NCBI GenBank assembly: GCA_024345305.1
Contig: BRON01000013.1
Coordinates: forward strand, 1 to 64,000
From: Mrakia gelida
Lineage: Eukaryota > Basidiomycota > Tremellomycetes > Cystofilobasidiales > Mrakiaceae
Direction of reading: 5' to 3'
Length of the DNA stretch: 64,000 bases
The notes under the pieces are model-generated. The model was not told the origin of the DNA. It did not search any database and worked only from the letters and a program-made list of their open reading frames with translations. The translations under genes and the position numbers were made by a program. Shown here in pieces: positions 45,023-54,903 of this stretch (positions are counted from its first letter, which is position 1; each line of letters starts with the position of its first letter).

Positions 45023-46587
45023 TCATCGCTTCGCGCAGGAGGGTTTGTGGATTTTCCAGTGAGATTTCTGAGATCACAGGAAGGAGCGGAGAGGGGAGGA
45101 AGGAAGGAAGGAGAGAGACAAATGGTCAACTTCGGATTGGAATGGACGGACGCGACGAGTTGAACTTGAGTCGAGGACGACGAGGAGCAAAACAGGAGGA
45201 CGAACCTGGCAGTCTCGACCGCAGTAGAGGACTCGTCGACAGCTAGAGGAGGAAGAGGTTATAAGGAGGGATGTCAGATGTGGATCGAGAGAAGAAGAGA
45301 GAGGAGGGAGGGAGAGGACTGACGCTGCACAAGCGGCGAGGGACGCGTCCGGGGTGATCTTCCCACACCCCGAGCATGGCTTCCCAGCATACTCACTCTG
45401 CATAGCGACCCGAGCTCAAGTCAGCGAGAGCTGATACAAGCCCTCATCGCGAGAGAGATCCACTCACAACAGAAGCAGCTGGTTTCCTCGTCCCTCCTCC
45501 CATCTGAACCGCCATTCTCCTCTCACTGGTGGGACTCGGGACCGCGTGCCCTTTCTGACCGAGGATCGAGTCGACGTGGCGAAGAGCGACGACCGAAAGA
45601 GAAGGTTTGAGATCCTTGGGAGTGAGGTGGAAGATCCGAGGGACGGGAGAGTTAGCGTTCGTCGCGACGTGGGCGGAGGAGGTTGAGGCGGCGGCGGGTT
45701 TGGGGTAGGAGAGGAAGGAGAGAGGGAGTGTTGGGTGGGCGGCGGTGATGTGAGTTGCTCGGACCCTGCTCAGTTGGGAAAAAAGACAAATGGGAGAGTG
45801 ATCAGCAACGAGACGAGAGGGAGAAGAGAGATAACGAGACGCGTCGACGAGACGAACCATTCGATCCGGTTCGGCATCGGCAGATAGAGCAAGAGGTTCA
45901 AGAACTTCTGAGCCTGAGAAGCGACTGTCGTATCGTAGCTCCCATCTAGGTAGTTAAGATTTTGGCATTCCTGAGCGGGTCCGTCGTAGACGTTGACGAG
46001 GAAGAACTTGTCGAGAGTCGTGTTCGTCCAAACGAGATGCTACAAGGAGGCAGAACTGCACGGTCAGCTCTCAGTACATTCCTCCGTAGAAGCCATACGA
46101 TGTTCCACTCACTCCGTACTCGGTAGGGCTGGTAGCCTCGCCTCGATAAGCCTCCCAGATGTAAAGGATCGGTCTGAACTCCTCGCGCTCGCTGACTTTG
46201 GCGATTTGGAACTCTTGGAGGAGTCTTTTCCGCGCGAAAAACTCGAAGGGGAGCAGATCCGTAACCTCCGAGACGTGCTTGTCGAATTTTCGAGAGATGT
46301 CGCAGCTGTAAAGACCCATGCCGCTGCCAAAAGGAAAGGGAGGAGGGAGGGTGAGAGTCAGGTTTGCAGCGCTGAAGGCGAGGGAGTGCATCGTTTTCGC
46401 GTCGACTTGGGTAGCCGATTAGAAAAAGAACACTCACAAGGTCTGGAGGAGTCGATTGGTAGCACATATCCCCCTAAGATAAGGACGTGAAGGGAGATCA
46501 GCGACGAGTTCAGGCCTGGAGACGAAGCTGCTGAAAGAACAGACCGAAAGCTCACGAAAGGTTGACTTCTTCGCCAAAGAAGTTCAT
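45023..46587 (-). CDS. MYND zinc-finger protein, otherwise unknown
   Basis: About eight exons give roughly 335 residues. The N-terminal part (MNFFGEEVNLS, then GMGLYSCDISRKFDKHVSEV, LLPFEFFARKRLLQEFQIAK) leads into an ordered region, FRPILYIWEAYRGEATSPTE, HLVWTNTTLDKFFLVNVYDG and KFLNLLLYLPMPNRIEWVRA, which I do not recognise. A Ser/Ala-rich linker follows. The C-terminus is a clear MYND finger: CSGCGKITPDASLAACAACR, RVLYCGRDCQ, KSHWKIHKPSC, with all seven Cys and one His in MYND spacing. The splice between CAA and CRR and the one after CQ both keep frame; the stop TGA is at 45023-45025. MYND fingers bind short proline-containing peptides. The start at 46587 is the first safe ATG; the frame is open upstream (SLSFLYLAN) to an acceptor at about 46615, so an additional 5' exon is possible. 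Confidence 0.75.
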
Positions 46588-47371
46588 GTTGGCAAGATAC
46601 AAGAAGCTGAGGGACTAGGGTACTGTTAGAGCGACTGGACCAGATAAGTAGAAGGAGAGGGGACGTCAGTCGAGTCGACCTCGAGCACCGGGGAAGGAGT
46701 GCTAAAGCTTCCCTTCGTCGTTCGCCTTCACCCCAGGTTATAGACTGAGACTCAATACTGACCGGCTGAAGAACGGTCTTGAGCGAGGGTCCAAAATCTC
46801 ACACGAAGCTGAAGACGGACAAGAAAGAGCGGAGTGACGGTTCGAGGGAAGGGGAGGAGGTCGTCGAAAATGAGCTCGACCTTCTGGCGTTCTGGGTGAG
46901 GCGTTCCTACATCGAACGACTTTGACCTTTGTGTATCAGGTGTGTCTGACTGAAGGAACAAGCCTACGTGCTTGGACTGATCAACTAAATCTTCTTATTT
47001 CTGCGTTGACAGGCTGGTCAAGGACCTGTTCCAAGCCCATCGGCCGTCGACCTCCTTCCTTCGCCCTGCCCTTGCCCTCCCTTCGACTTCCAGACCCCCT
47101 CGCTGCCGCATCGTGAGCTTGATTTTCGGTTTTGACTTCCCAGTATCGTCGGGATACTGAGCTGAGCTGATTGGTGTACTTCTCGTCCCTTGCACTCATT
47201 GTTCTCTCTGGTCAGATCATCTTTGGAAGGTTGAGTCGAGCTCACCTCCTGCTGCTTCTCTTCTCCTTCGTCGCTCGTCTTTCGTCGTGAGTCTCCTTGA
47301 GGATCTCGACAAAATGGCATCGAGCCTATTCTTGACCTCTACTCACTCGATTGCTCCAGTCCAGATCCAGG
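46588..47371. other. Divergent region, MYND gene / PPR-like gene
   Basis: About 780 bp. It contains several good splice-like signals. Some may belong to an upstream exon of the MYND gene (minus) and some to a possible small plus-strand gene starting near 46870 (see finding). Neither is certain. Confidence 0.4.
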
Positions 47372-50300
47372 ATGAGGTCGATCCTGCTTCACACTCGTCG
47401 GACCAGCTCGAGAGCTCTCCTCCTCGCTCGATTCCCCTCCTCCTCCTTCGTCCCTCGTCGATTCAACTCCATCGCTTCAGCACCCGACGCAACTATCGCT
47501 GATCCGTCATCACAGGACCTATCTCCTTCACCCCATCCCACCTTACTCGAACATCCACCAGCTCCAATCCCATCCCAGCTCCAAAGTTCAAGTCGACTCC
47601 CTCCTCCTCCCCTCGACGACTCTCCGTCCTCGCGTCCCATCACCTCCTCACCGTCGTCAGCAACGACAGCACTCCCAGTGTCTGAATCCTCATCCAGGTG
47701 GATGAGTCAGGATCGGACGGACAGCCATCAAGCCAGGGCCCTCGCTCTAGCGGCACGTCTCGAGGCATCAGGGTCGGAGGGACTCGTCGCAACGCCGGAG
47801 GTCGTCGCAGAGATCCGGACACTCGTCAACAAGGTCTCCAAACTCGCTAGGGTTTCCGATAATCACCTTCGAGGCCTCTCGACCATCTACCATCGGTTAT
47901 CGATTTCCCCAACAGCAGCCCAGGACGACGGACGAGAATGGATCCGGAGGACCACCCCTCGCCTCCTTCACCTCTTCACTCGTCGATCCAACCTCAAGTC
48001 CGAGTCCTTCCTCCACTCCCTTCGACTTGTCCTCCAGACTGGACCGGTCGACTTGGATCTCTTCCCTAACCGAGAGGCGTTCAGGGTGCTGGGGGTAGGA
48101 CTCGCGTCAGGAGCGAAGGACGCGTCGGAAGCCGTTGAGATCGTCGAAGGACTGAGGAGGCTGATGCCTTCCTCGTTTACGGAGGTCGAGTACGAGGAAC
48201 TCGTTCAGGCTATCGGACGAGTCGAGGATTGGACTACGACAACTCGGGACACCTTTCAACTCCCCTCCTTCCCAGCACCCCTCCCACCTCTCCCCTCTCC
48301 CCCTCGCCCAGCCGCACCACCATCACTCAAACTCCTCACCACCTCTAAACCACAGTCCATTTCCAACACTCCAACCACCGCCAGCACCTCCTCCTCCCCA
48401 CCCACGGAAAAGAGCCCACTCCCTTCGCCTCCCTCCTCTTCGTCGCGTTTCGATCCTTCAACCTCTCCCTCGGCGTCTCAACCACCCTCAACCAAACCCC
48501 TTCAGACCATCTCCTCCTCCCCAACGCCCTCGCGAGCTATCAAGACTCAGGTCTCAACCTTGCCCTCCCCGCCTCCCTCCTCGTCGGACAGGGCGGACCA
48601 GCTGCTTCGGTTCTCCCTCACCCTCGCCAAAGCACCTCCTCCCTCGCTGAACGACCTCCGGTATCTCCACGATCAGTTCAAAGCAGCATTCCCCGGGCCA
48701 GAAAACGTCTTCGCCCGAGCCAGGATCGAGGTCGCCGTTCATGTCCTCACCTACGCCAGTCGAGCTTCTCCCCTTCCCGCCCAGGATCGGTATCCCTTCG
48801 CGGGCGTGGTCTCGCTTTTCGTCAGATCCCTCGAACAGGCCTCCTTCACCAACCTCAGCCTCTTCGGTCCGGACGTCAGGAAGGACGTGTTTTCCCTCGT
48901 CGGAAGGATGGTCAGTCGAGGACAAGTGAACATTCTCGCTCGGTTCCTCTATCAAAACCAGAAGGAGGACTTCGAGAAGGAGGAGCTCAAGACCGTCCTC
49001 GAGACCATGGCGGGACTTCCAGCGGAGAATCGCCAAACCAAGGCCCTACTGACTTACGAGGACTGGGAGAAGGGGTTCGGAACGCGTCTGGGAGAGATGA
49101 TGGAGGACGCGTCGTCGTCGTCGAGTCGTTCCTCGTCGGATACTCTCAACAGCGACACCGACGCGGAGTGGATCGATCGCTCGAGCCAAGGTATTCGACA
49201 GGAGCGACCTCTCGGACGAGGAGAAGCCTACGGACTCCTCTACAGTCGATCCGTCGAGGCTCCGTCGTCGTCGGAAGCCCTCGTCGTCGCGTCCAGGCTC
49301 TACTTGAGGTTCGCCCCTCCGGATAAGGAACTTCCTTTCGTCTGGAGGCAGCATGGAGATTCTATCGTTCGGTTGCTCCTCCTCCTATCGAACTATCAAG
49401 GACACCCCCCTCCTTCCTTCAACATCCTCGGGCCTATCCTACGGGACCTTCTTCTCCTGCCTCCCTCCTTCATCCCCTCCACCCCTTCCTTCCCCTCCTT
49501 CGCCATTTCCCTCCTTTCCATCTCCACCAACCTAGACGAATCTCTCCTCATTGTCAACACCATCCTCCACGCTCAAGTCCTCAACCCAACGACCCTCCCT
49601 CAAATCTGGTCGACCTTCCTCGCATCCGTCGAACAACACTCCACCTCCCCTTCACCGTCCAAGATCCTCACGTCGAACTTCTTCAAGCTCGTCAGCCGCT
49701 CGTCACCTTCCGAGGTAGGATCGCCTCTCCAGGACTTCATCGAGATGTACCTCCGCCGATGGAGACGCGCCGAAGCTACGGAATCGAAGAAGGACGGAGC
49801 GAAGGCGGCTTTTGAGACGCTCGACGAGTTCGTGAAGGAGCAGCAGAGGGACGGAGTGGTGTATGCAGCTTCGCTTTACGCGTCGTTGATGGAGACTCTG
49901 GTGGTGAGGAAGGACTGGAAGGGAGTGTTCAAGCTTTGGGAGGAGATCCAGGAGGGAGCGGGAGTGGACGCGAAGTCGGTCGAGATGGTGAGTTCTCTCT
50001 CTCTTCTCACCCCCTCCATCTTTTTGACGATATCTTCCCACGACCGACGCTCGAAGCTGACCTTTCGACTCCTCTCCGTCTTCTCTCTCCTCCTGTCCAG
50101 TACCTCCTCGCCTGCCTCGCCACCTCGTCCCAGCACGAAGCCCAAACCCTCATCACCATCGTCCAAACCCACCCAACCATGCTTCCTCTCCTCACCCCTC
50201 AAAACTGGTCGCTTTACTACTCCGTCCTCGCGAAATCCAAGAACCTGCCGTCCTACGTCGAGAGCATCGTCTGGCAAGCGAAGGAGGAGAACCCGTCGCC

Positions 50301-50433
50301 TCTCGCTATCGAGGATCTCGCAAAGGGGATCAAGCTCGCGAGGGAAGTGGGAGGAGAGGAAGGGGAGAAGGCTGAACAGAGCTTTGGAGAAGTCGTGAAG
50401 GAAGAGATGCTCGAGGAGGCGGAGAGGCTCTGA
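47372..50433 (+). CDS. PPR-like mitochondrial protein
   Basis: Two exons (47372-49987 and 50101-50433) give about 983 residues. The N-terminus [20 protein letters not shown] then FPSSSFVPRRFNS is Arg/Ser/Leu-rich with no acidic residues for over 30 positions, a strong mitochondrial presequence. The body alternates helical segments with a Pro/Ser linker (about residues 295-410). Helix-turn-helix pairs resemble degenerate pentatricopeptide repeats: YAASLYASLMETLVVRKDWK then GVFKLWEEIQEGAGVDAKSV, and NWSLYYSVLAKSKNLPSYVE. PPR proteins bind organellar RNA, so a role in mitochondrial RNA processing or translation is plausible but inferred. It is mostly a single large exon, unlike most neighbours. 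The single intron (gtgagt...gtccag) joins SVEM to YLLACLATSSQHE in frame. Confidence 0.72.
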
Positions 50434-51040
50434 ACGGACGGTCGTGCGCGGCGACCGAAAAGGTGGACTAGACATCTCGTAATTCGATGCTGAACGCGAC
50501 GTGTCTCAAGAAGTCGCGCTGAAACCAAACGGTCCCCTGAGAGTCGAAGTCGGTCAGACGCCTTGGTACGACAGCGAAACATGATCCAGTCGCGTCGTTC
50601 GTTCATCAATCAAGCTCTCGCGCCGCTCTCTTTTTCCTTCCGTCTCTCCAGTCCAACTCGTCAACGCGCGAAGGAGTATGGCATCGACAGGACGGTACAT
50701 TTTGAGGTAGGAGCTACATCTCGTGACTAAGGGTGCGAGTGGAGTTGAGTTTGGTCGAACTGGAAGAAACAGAGGAACCCACGAGCTCGACGCGTCAGGT
50801 CGGTCCTGATCTTCTCAGGCGGGCGTCGAGAGAAGGAAAGAAAACTCACCTAAATATCTCTTGTAGGAAGAAGGGAGCGTGTGTTTGTGGGGGGGTGGGA
50901 AAGGTAGTCATTGGTCGCTGGTCGTCGTCCCGCTCGAAGACGCGTCGCGTGAATCTGTTTGAAAGACCCAGCCAAAATGAAATCGTGAGCCACCGTCTCG
51001 AGTATGAGCAGTGGAGAGAAAGCGTGGTGAGCCACTCACC
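50434..51040. other. Convergent 3' flanks
   Basis: About 605 bp between convergent genes. Nothing beyond 3'UTR-like sequence is recognised. Confidence 0.4.
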
Positions 51041-52086
51041 TCAACCCATCAACTCAACCGCAAAGAACGACCTCCACTTCTCGTCCAGATCCAAAATTCC
51101 CTTTTCGCACTCCTCCCTCTCCTTCTCTGATCGAGCGAGCAGAACGACCGCTCCCGGCTGCATCCTCTTCAGACCGAGCATTTCGAGCGAGTCCTCCATG
51201 TTGACAACCGTTTGAGGGAGTTTTCGAACCGTGGTGACGTTGGGAGGTTTCAAAAGGGTTGCGACGTGAAGTCGATATCCGAGGGAGGGCGTTCGGACGC
51301 CTGTGAGTTTGGAGTATCCATCTCGAAGGAAGCTGAACGGAAGGTCTCCTGCGAGCTCCAGCGTTTCGAGTCGATCCCACTCCTCCTCGACGGGCTCGGC
51401 GTAGATGGAGAGGTAGTCGTCGTCCTCGCGATGGGTGGGACGTCGACCGGAGATGAGGAGTTGGAAGCGTTTGGGGTTGAGGTAGGGAAGGATGGATCGA
51501 TGGAGGAGTTCGAAGAGGTCTCTGGCCCGGTAATGGAAGGAGAGACGGAATGTATCGAGACGGAGGAGGTGTTCCCATTGCTCCTCCATCCTCTGGAAGT
51601 TGAGGGATCGAGGGGAGGAGGAGAGCGAGGTGAGGTCGACGTGGAGGAATCGAGTTTGAGCGAGGGAGAGGTGAGGATGGATTCGAGATTCGACGGCATC
51701 CTACGAAGTTCCGTACAAAGAGACAACAAGAAAGGATCAGAACGCTTGGTCCCAGGTAGGAAGAGCCGAGGGAACGAGCGAGGTGAACGACGAGTCGATT
51801 CGAGCTCACATCTTCATCGCCAATCCTTCGGCAGAAGAACCCCTCCATCTTCTTGACCGTGTTGAGCTCCACTCGTTCGTACAAGAACTTCGATGATCCA
51901 GCGAGGAAGTCGAACGAGACTCCTCCTAGAGCTGCGAGAGTTGCGACGTCTGAGGTGGACTCGAAGATGAATCGGTAGACGTCCCAAGAAAGTCGGATTC
52001 GAGCGGAAGCCTGGAAGAGAGTGACCCCAAATGAGCTTAGAGTACGTTTTCTGGGTCATCAAAAGGTGTGGACGTACTTTGGCCAT
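51041..52086 (-). CDS. F-box-like hypothetical protein, paralogue B
   Basis: Three exons give about 285 residues. A three-codon first exon (MAK, donor gtacgt) joins ASARIRLSWDVYRFIFESTS, then DVATLAALGGVSFDFLAGSS and KFLYERVELNTVKKMEGFFC. This matches the layout of the gene at 24667-25651: degenerate F-box, 'F.FL' and 'LY..V.......M/L..FC' segments. The body repeats the paralogue's design: TRFLHVDLTSLSSSPRSL, a central region with ILPYLNPKRFQLLISG, then WDRLETLELAGDLPFSFL, where the paralogue has WTHLSTLDLAGGIPLSW. The C-terminus LKRMQPGAVVLLARSEKERE corresponds to ELEDGDVVLVVKDEVEKRKA. Function unknown; an SCF adaptor role would be inference from the F-box-like start. Confidence 0.72.
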
Positions 52087-52472
52087 GACGAGAGAGCTAG
52101 AAGGGAGGAGGAAGACGAGAGGGAAGGGAGGAAGAACAGGCGTCAGCTCGATTCTTCTTCTCCTCTCTTGTGCCTCTTGCCATCCGCCATTTTTCCTCAC
52201 TCTGGACTCACTGTAAGAAGCTTAATTCAAGTCCCGTGCGATGAGTTGGTGTTTCAGGAACGAGAAGCAAGGAGAAGAATGGGCGGTGAGCGTCAAGGGG
52301 GAAGGAAAGCGAGGTCAGTGGAGCTCCTTCGATTCGAAGGGGTCGCGTAACCCAACTCGTCGTCAAGGCTCAGAACGTCGAGCTCCCAGCTGTTCAGCAG
52401 CACAATGAGAGCCTAAGAGCTCCTATACGCTCGCGGAATCCGGGAGGGTGAATGGAACCAAACTGAATCTCA
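52087..52472. other. Intergenic: promoter of F-box-like B and 3' flank of RPP1
   Basis: About 385 bp between two minus-strand genes. No gene or notable element is seen. Confidence 0.4.
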
Positions 52473-54209
52473 TCAGCGAACGACAATGGAACTCTCGTCC
52501 ACCTCCATCTCTCCTCCTCCCGGCACCTCCTCTTCCGCCTCGTCGACAACAACAACCCTAGGTGTGCTGATCAGACCTCGGAACGTCTTACGAGCCTCTG
52601 TTGAGGCCGAAAACCAGAGATAGGAAAGGAAGAAGGAAGAAGTGGTCAGCGAAGGAACGAACGCGAACGAGGAGAAGAGCGAAAAGGAAAGCGAAAACGA
52701 AGAGAGCGCGAGAACTTACGAGCTCTGAGAACAACCTTTTTGGGTGTCAAGACCACTGCTGCGTAGGCGAGATTGGCTTTGAGGCCCATGATGGTCCCGC
52801 TGGAGGAGAGAGAAACGTAGCGAGGAGAACAACGACGCGTCAGTTTCGAGCTCGCGTCCGACTGCTTCTCTCGCTGCTCTCGCTCGTCGAAGCCACCAGG
52901 TCGACTCACAGATTGACCACATCTCCTCCGCCTCTAAGAGTACCCCAGCCTCCTTCACCTCCCGAGCTGATGATGATTCCCTTCCCTCGCGTGATCCGTG
53001 CGAGGTCTTGAGCTGTCGAAAGGGTGGTTTGACGAGCTTGGGAGGGTTGAGTTGAAGAGGCGGCAGTTGGTGAAGGGAGAAGAGGGGAGTAGAGGATCTC
53101 GAACTGTATTCGTTGGTCGCGAGAGGGTGGAGGATGAAGTCAGACGAGGTCGGGAATAGAAAGTCGCAGGGAGCGAAACGAGACGAAGGAACTCACGACG
53201 ACTCCGAGACGAAGAGCTTGCAAGACTGGTTTGCGTTTGAGGTGAAAGGGAAGACGGGAAGAGGTGGAGAAGTCGAGGGTGATGATGGAGATCTGCGAGG
53301 GAAGTGTGATGGCAGGAAGGACGGGAAGAAAGGTGAGCTCGAACGAAACGGAGGAGGATCGAGCAACGAAAGCGGACCGACCTGATTAGGGCCTGGGACA
53401 CTGAGAGTGAGGCAAGCGAGGATGAAAGTGGAGAGAGTTGTAGGTTGGACGGAGAGGATGTCGTACTGAGACAGGACAGCGGTGTTTTGAGCGTGCTGTT
53501 GGGAGGTGGGGAGGGGAAGGAGAGAGGTGAGCTTCCCTTCGCTCACTGCGAGCTCCCTCCGCCCTCCGCATAGCTTCGCCAGCCTCGATAGAAGCATAGA
53601 CGAGTGCACTCACAAATCCACAACCAGAAGACCCTAGACTGCCGTCGTCCAAGATGAGATGAAGCCTGCTGAGCTGAACGAGACCTCGTCCTCCCATCGT
53701 CGTGGCTGCTGCTCCTTTGGCTGCATATCTTGGATCTATGGAAGGGAAGGGGACGTGGGTTGAGTTGTTGAAAGGGTTGTAGTGAGTCTGAGCGTCTATC
53801 CGGGAGTGAGCTGTTTGAGTGAAGGCGAGGACAGAGTAGCCAACTGGGACGAGAAGGGAAGGAAGAAATGTTGAGCTTCGTCCTTTGGAGCTCGACCTCG
53901 AGAGACTGCTTCCGAGCTCTCCTCAGCACGACTCTCGACTATTGAAAAGCTGCACTCACGATGTCTAGCCATCCTTACGCCTGCCTCTGACTTTTCCCTC
54001 TCCTCTGTGGGCACTCCGAACCAGCAATCCCTCCCCTTCTTCCTCTCCTCCTCGTCAGCTTGCTTCTTCTTCCAGTCGTCCCCAGCTCCTCCTCCTGCTG
54101 CCGCCTTCTTCTGTTGCTTCTTGGAAGGTTGTTTCGAGTTGGATGACGATGCCGAGGATGTAGCATGAGAGGAAGAAGATGGGAAGGGGATATGGAGATC
54201 GTAAAACAT
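52473..54209 (-). CDS. RPP1: RNase P/MRP protein subunit Rpp1 (Rpp30)
   Basis: This core protein of nuclear RNase P (5' end processing of pre-tRNA) and RNase MRP has a TIM-barrel fold of the PHP type. About seven exons give roughly 370 residues. Family segments: MFYDLHIPFPSSS at the very start ('Y.DLN' strand), RHLGYSVLAFTQTAHSRIDA, LVQLSRLHLILDD, NTAVLSQYDILSVQPTTLST, DFSTSSRLPFHLKRKPVLQA and LRLGVVFEILYSPLL (family 'RLPF.LK...V..A...GV.FEI.YSP'), RITRGKGIIISSGGEGG, LRGGGDVVNL, and GTIMGLKANLAYAAVVLTPK. The C-tail is acidic and ends SSIVVR. ATG 54209 is chosen because the family begins at MFYDL. A Ser/Lys/Gly insert (SKKQQKKAAAGGGAGDDWKK) after the first strand lengthens the protein. Confidence 0.92.
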
Positions 54210-54315
54210 CGAAGGAGGCGAAGGGGGAAGAGAAGTCGAGTCGAAGTTGAAGGTCAACTCTCCCGCCTCCTCAAACGGTCAACAACCCGCCGCCGTCTTT
54301 TCTAAGGAGCTCTTG

Positions 54316-54746
54316 TCAGCTCTCGCAGACCTTCCAGGCTTCATCAGCAGTGGTTAGCTGAACTTCATCGAAGATCTGCTCGAATTTGTAGGACCAACAA
54401 GACGAAACAGCCCCTGGAACGATCAGCTTCGTCCTCTCGCTCCCTCCTCCTCGTCGTGTCTCGCATGGAGGTTCTACCCCCGTCCCAACCCCATACACAG
54501 CAGGTCAAAGCGTTCATCGGTACATCGGCACTCTTGTGACAGCTCGGAGGAGTTCTAGAACTTCGAGGTCTGCTGCCGCAGCGGAGGAGACGACACGAGG
54601 GAGAGAAGGGAAGCGAGTCGAGCTCGCACGCTCGTCGATGAACAGCTCTCTCTCCTTCTTCAGACCCTCGAAGTAGCTGACGAGCACGCTAGATCGTACA
54701 TCTAGGTCTCACGTATCTACTCTGTGATCGCCTCCTCGGCACTCAT
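54316..54746 (-). CDS. Small multi-exon protein, unassigned
   Basis: Tentative model of three exons, about 80 residues. ATG 54746 gives MSAEEAIT. After a very short (about 32 nt) intron the next exon reads VLVSYFEGLKKERELFIDE. A normal intron (gtgcga...gcag) leads to PDLEVLELLRAVTR. A further intron of about 93 nt leads to RTKLIVPGAVSSCWSYKFEQ then IFDEVQLTTADEAWKVCES and TGA at 54316-54318. The exon peptides are rich in helix-forming charged and hydrophobic residues and look unlike the low-complexity frames elsewhere. The gene fits in the gap between RPP1 (107 bp from stop to start) and the divergent GPCR gene (157 bp). No family is recognised; the first exon is the least certain part. Confidence 0.4.
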
Positions 54747-54903
54747 CAAGATTCTAAGCAAACCGCCTTCGTTCGACCCTCCCTCCCCCCTCGGCGAAAG
54801 AGGCGTCGGTCGCTCGTCCAACTCTCCCCTGTTCAAGACTCGTTTTCAGCCCAGCTCGAACGACCACCACCGACCACCACCCTCTCGGATACTTTTCACA
54901 ACC

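Noticed and set aside
54460..54520. tRNA B-box-like GGTTCTACCCC
   Set aside because: The flanking bases do not form a T-stem, and no A-box or acceptor stem is present.
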